Below, one piece after another: positions 1-4,281 of a stretch of DNA of 7,737 nt (position 1 is its first letter; each line of letters starts with the position of its first letter). Made by a program: the position numbers and the translations under genes. A model generated the notes under the pieces. That model worked only from the letters and a program-made list of their open reading frames with translations, did not search any database and was not told where the DNA came from. Source of the stretch: an uncultured Verrucomicrobiales bacterium (GTDB taxonomy: Bacteria; Verrucomicrobiota; Verrucomicrobiae; Limisphaerales; CANJSG01); the NCBI GenBank assembly GCA_946480965.1, contig CAMLMI010000220.1, forward strand, positions 1 through 7,737, read 5' to 3'.

Positions 1-344
1 GCGCCGACCACTGGTTCACCGCCCGGGAAGCTTTGGCGCTGGGCCTCGTGGATGAGGTCGTCGAGGACGCCGCCTTCGCGCCCCAAAGCGTGGAGGACGT
101 CCCATCAACAGGTGCGGGCAACGACGAGGACGGAAGCGACGAGACCTTGGCGCTGGATCTTCTCCGCGCGCTCGGACGGGTTGACGTTTGCAACAAGGCG
201 CGGTTTCTCCGGGAACTGCACGTCTGGTCCACCTTCAACGTCCACGAACTTCCCCGGTCGGCGTGTGCCGTTCCCGGGGCGGCTGCTCTGATGCCGAGTG
301 CGGGTGACGCGGCATCAGAGCCAAGCCTTTCGACATCCGTTTGA
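1..344 (+). CDS. C-terminal part of a ClpP/crotonase-fold protein, probable phage head-maturation protease (5' end outside window)
   Basis: The reading frame is already open at base 3 and ends with TGA at 342-344, so the true start lies upstream. The first residues, ADHWFTAREALALGLVDEVV, match the segment that closes the ClpP/crotonase fold, the '(T/S)AxEALxxGLVDxV' motif that in ClpP follows the catalytic Asp loop. The catalytic Ser and His would lie outside the window. In phages such proteases cleave scaffold or capsid precursors during head assembly. The remaining 90 or so residues are an acidic linker (about residues 22-40 of the visible part) and a tail I do not recognise, containing LDLLRALGR and KARFLREL. 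The next gene is a tape-measure protein only 3 bp away, which favours a phage protease over an enoyl-CoA hydratase or SppA-like peptidase, which share this motif. Fold call fairly secure, exact role inferred. Confidence 0.6.
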   Translation, partial: ADHWFTAREALALGLVDEVVEDAAFAPQSVEDVPSTGAGNDEDGSDETLALDLLRALGRVDVCNKARFLRELHVWSTFNVHELPRSACAVPGAAALMPSAGDAASEPSLSTSV

Positions 345-347
345 CCT

Positions 348-2360
348 ATGGCCACCACCGCCAGATCCACCGTTGAAATCCAGATGGCCCTGAAGGGGGC
401 CGCGCAGATCCGGGGCGGCATCGCCGGGATCACGGCGGACACGCTCCGAGCGCAGTCTCAGCTCGTCGGGTTCAACGCCAGATTGGCGTCGGCAAACACG
501 AGCTTGATGGTCGCCGCGCAGAAGGCGGCGGCGTCCACCCGGCAAATGACGCAGGCCAGCGGGTTCGCGCGTCACGAACTCCAGAACCTGGCCTTTCAGA
601 GCCAAGACATCGTGGTGGGTCTGACCAGCGGGCAAAAGCCGCTGACCGTGCTGATGCAGCAGGGCTCGCAGGTCGCGCAGATCCTCATGGCCAGTCAGGT
701 GACGATGGGCGGATTCTTCCGACAGCTCGCCACCGGTGCGGTGGCGGCCGCGAGGCCCGTCGGCATCTTGGCGGCGGCGGTGGGGGCACTGGCCACGGCT
801 TGGACGGCCCTGCGCGCCTCTCTGGCCGAGGCTAACGCCGACAAGGCGCTGGCGAGCCTCGGCGAGAGCAACCGGAAGCTGGGCGACTCGATCCTGGGCC
901 AGCTCGACGGCTTCGTGAAACGCGGGGAGATCACCGCCGAGCGCGCCCACGAGATCGCGGCCGACATCCGCAACGCCTTCACCGACGGCTTCGACCGGCT
1001 GGACCCCATGTCCAAGATGCCGTTGGGCTCCGGCGGGTTGAACGCCACCGATCCCCGGCTCGTTTCCGACCTGCTGATGGGCATGTCGCGCGAGCTGCGG
1101 GCCAAGCTGCCGCCGCAACTGACCCAGGCCGCTCTGGTAGCCCATCGCGAAGCCGGACTGGCGCGCGTGGAGGCGGAAAAGGACATCCAGGATCAGCTCG
1201 CGAAGATGAACCTGGAAGGGCTGCAAGCCACCTACCAGGCCGGGGACGTGCCGCTGCAAGGCTACCTCGCGCGCCGACGCCAGCTCGCCACCGAGTCGCA
1301 CAACCGGGAGATCGAAACGATCAAGGCCCAGGACCATGACCTGCGCCTGCGCATCCTCGCGGCCGACGCCGACGAGAAGAAACAGCTCGCCGTCTCCGCC
1401 CACGAACTGCTGGCCAAGAGGCGTCAGGCCGAGATCGAGTTCGCCGCCGAGCTGAACCGGATCACCGCCGAGGGTGTGAAGGAGCGCGAGCGCATCGAGC
1501 AGGAAGCCGCCGCGAAACGGGCCGAGGATCTAGCCCGACGTCGGCAGGCGTTCGAGCTGGATCTGCACACCGCCGGAGCGGACTGGCGCCTCTCCGATCA
1601 GGAGCGCTACGCCCAGCAACGCCAAAAGATCGCGCAGGCGATGGAGGCGGGCACCGTGGACGCCGGAGAGGGCAACCTGCTGGTGCAGGCTCTCGGCCCC
1701 GATCCAACCTCTTTCGTCGATAACTTCGCCGCCGGCGTGGCGCGCCTGCGGAGCGAGTGGGGTTCGCTGGCGCAGACGATGGCTTCCGGCGCGCTCCAGA
1801 CCGTCGGCAGCATCGTGAACGGGCTCTCGGGCGCGCTGACGAGCCTGGCGATGGGCACGCAGAAGGCGGGAGCGGCCTTCGCGCAGTTCGGCATCCAGGT
1901 GGCGACCGGATTCGTCAGCATGGTCCTGCAAGCCATCCTCTGGGCCACGTTGGCCGTGCCACTTTTGACCGCGCTTTCCACCCTCATGGGCGGCACTCCT
2001 GCGGCCGTGGGTGGGCCCACCACGATTGCGGCCGTCGGAACCGCCGTCGCAGGCGTCGGCGCGATGACCGCTCGTGAAGCCGGCGGCAACATGACCGCGC
2101 GTCTGCCCTACCTCGTGGGCGAACGGCGCGCCGAAGTGATCGTGCCGCGCGAGGATTCGATGGTGTATCCCAGCCTGGGCGCGTTCCAGGCGGAGCAGAA
2201 CAGCCGGACCGCGGGCGAGACGGCGGCGGGCAATAGCCGGGCGGCGGTCTATCTGGTGGACGACCGGAAGAAGGCCCACAAGGAGCGGCTACGCCGGGGA
2301 GACTATGACGCGGAGATCCTCGACGTGAACCAACGGAACCGCACCTCCCAAGGCTACTGA
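348..2360 (+). CDS. Phage tail tape-measure protein (TMP_2 / lambda gpH-like)
   Basis: This 670-residue protein has the hallmarks of a tail tape measure, which sets tail length, is packed in the tail tube lumen and is ejected at infection. Residues 76-113 carry the signature of the prophage tail-length tape-measure N-terminal domain: LQNLAFQSQDIVVGL, then SGQKPLTVLMQQGSQ. A hydrophobic Ala-rich segment (133-153) follows, then a long charged, probably helical region (about 265-400, rich in E, K, R and A). The C-terminal part has hydrophobic stretches (522-547 and 555-574) and the typical ending GGN-x-T-x-R-LPYLVGERRAEVIVP (579-600). At 670 residues it suits a fairly short tail. The ATG lies 3 bp after the upstream stop and has no clear Shine-Dalgarno, so translation may be coupled. 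The frame is intact throughout. No tail gene is recognisable downstream, which is unusual. Confidence 0.9.
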   Translation: MATTARSTVEIQMALKGAAQIRGGIAGITADTLRAQSQLVGFNARLASANTSLMVAAQKAAASTRQMTQASGFARHELQNLAFQSQDIVVGLTSGQKPLTVLMQQGSQVAQILMASQVTMGGFFRQLATGAVAAARPVGILAAAVGALATAWTALRASLAEANADKALASLGESNRKLGDSILGQLDGFVKRGEITAERAHEIAADIRNAFTDGFDRLDPMSKMPLGSGGLNATDPRLVSDLLMGMSRELRAKLPPQLTQAALVAHREAGLARVEAEKDIQDQLAKMNLEGLQATYQAGDVPLQGYLARRRQLATESHNREIETIKAQDHDLRLRILAADADEKKQLAVSAHELLAKRRQAEIEFAAELNRITAEGVKERERIEQEAAAKRAEDLARRRQAFELDLHTAGADWRLSDQERYAQQRQKIAQAMEAGTVDAGEGNLLVQALGPDPTSFVDNFAAGVARLRSEWGSLAQTMASGALQTVGSIVNGLSGALTSLAMGTQKAGAAFAQFGIQVATGFVSMVLQAILWATLAVPLLTALSTLMGGTPAAVGGPTTIAAVGTAVAGVGAMTAREAGGNMTARLPYLVGERRAEVIVPREDSMVYPSLGAFQAEQNSRTAGETAAGNSRAAVYLVDDRKKAHKERLRRGDYDAEILDVNQRNRTSQGY

Positions 2361-2365
2361 ATCCC

Positions 2366-2752
2366 ATGAACCCATCCCCCGACCTTGCCATGCCCGTCTG
2401 GCGCGTGCTGCTCGCCGTCCGGCCCCAGCCATGCCATCCGCTCTATTGGGCCGTCCAAGCCGGAGCTCTGGCCGTGTGGCTCGTCGCCAAAGACCGGGAC
2501 GAAGCCTTCGCCCGCGCCCGACAGATCGTCGCCGCCACGACCCTCTACGAGATCAAGCCTGACTCCGGCGAGACCGTGGCCAGCCTGGAAGAGATGGACG
2601 CCCACTCCCGGAAGCTGCCGAACGTCATGGTCGAAGGGCTCCATTGCACGCCCATCGTCCTCACAAGCGGCCTCGCCCTGTTCTTCCACTCCCTGCCCAC
2701 GGGGGAGGATGAAGCCGAATTCTTCGACCTCACGGAACGGTCTGCGGCCTGA
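2366..2752 (+). CDS. Unrecognised 128-aa protein following the tape measure
   Basis: I do not recognise this family. The ATG lies 5 bp after the tape-measure stop; a second ATG at codon 9 (2390) is an alternative start. Codon usage and GC resemble the tape-measure gene, and the tight spacing suggests the same transcript. The protein looks soluble and mixed alpha/beta. A moderately hydrophobic N-terminal half (WRVLLAV at 12-18, LYWAVQAGALAVWLVA at 26-41) leads into a charged helix (DRDEAFARARQIV, 43-55), and the C-terminal tail is acidic (GEDEAEFFDL, 113-122). The hydrophobic run is interrupted and contains Trp and Tyr, so a membrane segment is possible but not convincing. Its slot after a tape measure would normally hold a minor tail protein, but I see no motif for that. 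It ends 2 bp before the start of the ParB-like gene. Confidence 0.6.
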   Translation: MNPSPDLAMPVWRVLLAVRPQPCHPLYWAVQAGALAVWLVAKDRDEAFARARQIVAATTLYEIKPDSGETVASLEEMDAHSRKLPNVMVEGLHCTPIVLTSGLALFFHSLPTGEDEAEFFDLTERSAA

Positions 2753-2754
2753 AC

Positions 2755-3093
2755 GTGCATCGCCGCCACCTGACCCCCAGCCAAGTCGCCATCGTCATCG
2801 GGGTGAAGGCCCTGCCGCACTACGAGGAGGAGGCGAAGAAGCGGCAGGTCAGGAAGCCGGATTCTGTTCCGGCAAATTTGCCGGAACAAAAGAAAGGAGA
2901 TTCCAGAGAACAAGCCGCCAAAGCCCTCGGCATTTCCCCCCGCCTGATCTCCGACGCGAAGCGGATCGTGGAGCAGGCCCCCGATCTGGCCGAGAAGGTG
3001 CGGGATGGTGAGATGACGGTCCATGCCGCAGTGGGCATCCGATGGAAACGAAAAGCCCCGCTACCGGCGACGTTCGGCAACGGGGAGGGTTAG
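2755..3093 (+). CDS. ParB-like helix-turn-helix protein, probably a 5'-truncated remnant
   Basis: The 112 residues match the middle and DNA-binding part of ParB-like proteins common in phages and plasmids. HRRHLTPSQ (2-10) and YEEEAKKRQ (23-31) form the start of the central helical domain. GDSREQAAKALGISPRLISD (48-67) is the helix-turn-helix, followed by the family-typical APDLAEKVRDGEMTVHAA (75-92). Intact relatives carry an N-terminal ParB/sulfiredoxin-like domain of roughly 100 residues before this; it is absent. The codons just upstream of the GTG still read L-N in frame, completing the family motif LNxHRRHLT, and the frame then runs back to a TGA at 2710-2712. The last 20 residues (from GIRW, 94) do not look like the family. 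The GTG start is chosen because it lies 2 bp after the previous stop and no other start precedes the conserved part. It may be a gene relic or a small coupled DNA-binding protein. Confidence 0.6.
   Translation: MHRRHLTPSQVAIVIGVKALPHYEEEAKKRQVRKPDSVPANLPEQKKGDSREQAAKALGISPRLISDAKRIVEQAPDLAEKVRDGEMTVHAAVGIRWKRKAPLPATFGNGEG
2865..2888. repeat. Perfect 24-bp palindrome inside the ParB-like gene
   Basis: The half-site TGTTCCGGCAAA is followed with no spacer by its exact reverse complement, TTTGCCGGAACA, centred between 2876 and 2877. All 12 pairs match. It encodes the linker VPANLPE between the central helical part and the helix-turn-helix. The outer TGTT...AACA resembles the ends of the classical chromosomal parS site, but the core is different. 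It could be an operator or partition-type site, a dispersed palindrome, or a coding coincidence. Confidence 0.75.
3050..3085 (-). terminator. Possible weak terminator for the minus-strand gene
   Basis: Read on the minus strand, CCCCG (3085-3081) and CGGGG (3060-3056) can pair across a GC-rich 20-nt loop that may itself fold partly, and are followed by CTTTTC. The T-run is only four bases and the stem five, so this is a weak candidate. It lies inside the 3' end of the ParB-like gene, downstream of the convergent gene ending at 3207. Confidence 0.2.
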
Positions 3094-3104
3094 TTTGATG
3101 TTGG

Positions 3105-3178
3105 TCGGTGCCGGCGTTCCGTAGGCGCGAAGATCGCGTCCCGCCTTAACGCTCGGCACCGATGGGGCAGGCCCCATC
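3105..3178. repeat. Palindromic multi-hairpin element between convergent genes (REP/MITE-like)
   Basis: Three nested or adjacent hairpins are packed into 74 bp. The outer stem pairs TCGGTGCCG-GCGTT (3105-3118) with AACGC-T-CGGCACCGA (3148-3162): 14 base pairs with a single bulged T at 3153. Inside it is CGCGA-AGA-TCGCG (3126-3138). Next to it is GATGGGGC-AG-GCCCCATC (3161-3178), an 8-bp perfect stem with a 2-nt loop. No open reading frame of note covers it. This is the layout of a REP- or MITE-like repeated extragenic palindrome, though it could also act as a two-way terminator between the convergent genes. Only one copy is visible, so repetition in the genome is inferred. Confidence 0.6.
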
Positions 3179-3206
3179 TACAATACGCGCTCCGGAGCCG
3201 AATCTT

Positions 3207-3983
3207 TCACGCCGCCGCCTGATTTGCCGCCTGGGCGAGTTCTTGGGCGCGATCCAGCCCGGCGACCTTGGGCGGCTCTGGCATGGCCATGCGGTGATCT
3301 GGGCAGGAGCAGGAGCCGTCCTTGTAGAAGTCGATGACGCCAGCACCCCGCCGGACATCCGGCTTGGCCAAGGTTTCGGCCAGCTTGGCGTCGCAGAATC
3401 GGCCGATGCACTCCAGCAGCTCGGAGGAGACGTCGTCATGGCTGCGGCTCGAGACCAGCAGGAGCGCCCGGGCAACATTGCCCGTGACATGGACGGACAC
3501 GCGGAACTGATCCTCGGCGTGTTCGTCCGGCTCTTGGAAAATGGAGAGGTTTGAGAACGTCCCCTCTTCGCCCGAGGTTTCGCAGAGCATGAGACTCCTC
3601 GGCTCGCTTCTCCGCCGGGGCTTCTCCCCCCTCGACCACTCGGCCGGGGGCGGCAACGACTCTCCGGCCATGCTGAAGCACTGCACCGCTTGGTTGAGGA
3701 GATGCTTCGCCTTGGTGAGTAGCATTTCCTTGCCGCAGGTCTCTTCGAGGTTGCGCAGCTCCGGGAAGTCCAGGCTGGTCATCTTGGTGGGCAAGGCGGC
3801 GGCCAGATCGGCGGCGGCGTAGAGGAAGTCCTCGCGCGTGGGTGCCGCAACGGGAACGCCCGTGGCGAAGAGGTTGGAAAGGCGGACTTCGATGGTGATC
3901 TTGTCGATCTCCCCGGGCGAATAGGCCGGATCAGTCCGGTGGATGTTGCGGAGCCGGTCGATGATCTGCGCGGTCTGGTTCAT
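3207..3983 (-). CDS. Unrecognised 258-aa protein with a CSCPDH motif
   Basis: I do not recognise this protein. The ATG at 3983 (MNQTAQIIDRLRNIH) is preferred; an upstream in-frame TTG at 4043 would add 20 residues but its extension looks like non-coding DNA. The protein appears cytosolic, with no signal peptide or membrane segment. The N-terminal half (1-110) is mostly helical. A basic, proline-rich linker (about 111-130, with EKPRRRSEPRS) leads to a second region (140-225) with an alternating strand-like stretch, FRVSVHVTGNVARALLLVS (160-178), and a Cys-containing helix, LLECIGRFC (189-197). Near the C-terminus is DGSCSCPDHR (222-231), which could bind metal. The last 15 residues are Ala/Gln-rich. 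It is convergent with the phage-like genes and lies between them and the tRNA, so it could be island cargo or backbone. The reading frame is long and uninterrupted and its composition is gene-like. Confidence 0.65.
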   Translation of the reverse strand: MNQTAQIIDRLRNIHRTDPAYSPGEIDKITIEVRLSNLFATGVPVAAPTREDFLYAAADLAAALPTKMTSLDFPELRNLEETCGKEMLLTKAKHLLNQAVQCFSMAGESLPPPAEWSRGEKPRRRSEPRSLMLCETSGEEGTFSNLSIFQEPDEHAEDQFRVSVHVTGNVARALLLVSSRSHDDVSSELLECIGRFCDAKLAETLAKPDVRRGAGVIDFYKDGSCSCPDHRMAMPEPPKVAGLDRAQELAQAANQAAA

Positions 3984-4069
3984 GGCGGGTGTCTTTCGTG
4001 GTTTCGCCAGCGCCGAAAGACGTTGCTGAACAGAGCCGGACAAAGGCGGACGATCCTTTGCGGGTGTTA

Positions 4070-4106
4070 TTCCGTTGGGTTATACGGAACCTTGGACCAT
4101 TCGTAA
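4070..4106 (-). promoter_or_regulatory. Possible promoter with dyad upstream of the minus-strand gene
   Basis: On the minus strand TTACGA (4106-4101) is followed after 16 bp by TATAAC (4084-4079), five of six matches to the -10 consensus but only three of six for -35. The -10 overlaps a 6-bp dyad, TTCCGT (4070-4075) and ACGGAA (4084-4089), which could be an operator or a weak hairpin after the tRNA. It would give the gene starting at 3983 a leader of about 90 nt. Sigma-70-like consensus rules may not hold in this phylum. Confidence 0.25.
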
Positions 4107-4123
4107 GTCGTTGATGGAGAAGA

Positions 4124-4198
4124 TGGTAGCGCGTATGGGAATCGAACCCATCCTTCGGCCTTGAGAGGGCCACGTCCTAACCGATAGACGAACGCGCC
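4124..4198 (-). tRNA. tRNA-Glu (anticodon CUC), CCA encoded
   Basis: The minus strand folds as a full cloverleaf. The acceptor stem GGCGCGT (4198-4192) pairs with ACGCGCT (4134-4128), with a G-U at the first pair. The D arm is GTCT...GGAC, typical of tRNA-Glu. The anticodon stem TGGCC/GGCCG holds the loop CTCTCAA, giving anticodon CTC (4165-4163) for GAG codons. The variable loop is AAGG, and the T arm is ATGGG-TTCGATT-CCCAT. The discriminator A (4127) is followed by an encoded CCA (4126-4124). Its 3' end faces the phage-like genes to the left, which makes it a candidate integration site. Confidence 0.95.
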
Positions 4199-4244
4199 GA
4201 ACCGGAGGGCAATGTCTGCCAGACGCCTCAAGGCAGAGCAAACG

Positions 4245-4281
4245 AAAAAACCGGACGACAGGGTTGCCGTAGCGAACCGGT
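4245..4281 (-). terminator. Intrinsic terminator of the large putative dehydrogenase gene
   Basis: On the minus strand the outer stem ACCGG/CCGGT and inner stem ACGGCA/TGTCGT (one G-U pair) close the loop ACCC, with a 6-nt bulge TTCGCT on one side. Six T residues follow directly (4250-4245). The first stem base is the last base of the stop codon, so the hairpin begins at the end of the gene. This separates the gene from the tRNA read in the same direction. Confidence 0.75.

Noticed and set aside
315..1403. Long minus-strand open frame opposite the tape-measure gene
   Set aside because: GC-rich shadow frame; its translation is His/Arg/Gly-rich without recognisable domains, while the plus-strand frame has clear tape-measure motifs.
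2710..2755. Frameshift joining the 128-aa gene and the ParB-like gene into one protein
   Set aside because: The 128-aa product does not resemble the ParB N-terminal domain, so a simple frameshift does not restore a known protein.
2385..3011. 208-codon plus-strand frame spanning the 128-aa gene and ParB-like gene
   Set aside because: Its translation is Ser/Pro/Arg-rich low complexity; the two shorter frames have better protein character and family matches.
3984..4043. Upstream TTG start extending the minus-strand gene by 20 residues
   Set aside because: The ATG at 3983 begins a more natural protein start; the extension would run close to the possible promoter.
4214..4237. Dyad TCTGCC/GGCAGA between terminator and tRNA
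   Set aside because: Only a 6-bp stem with an 11-nt loop and no T-run on either strand; no function can be supported.
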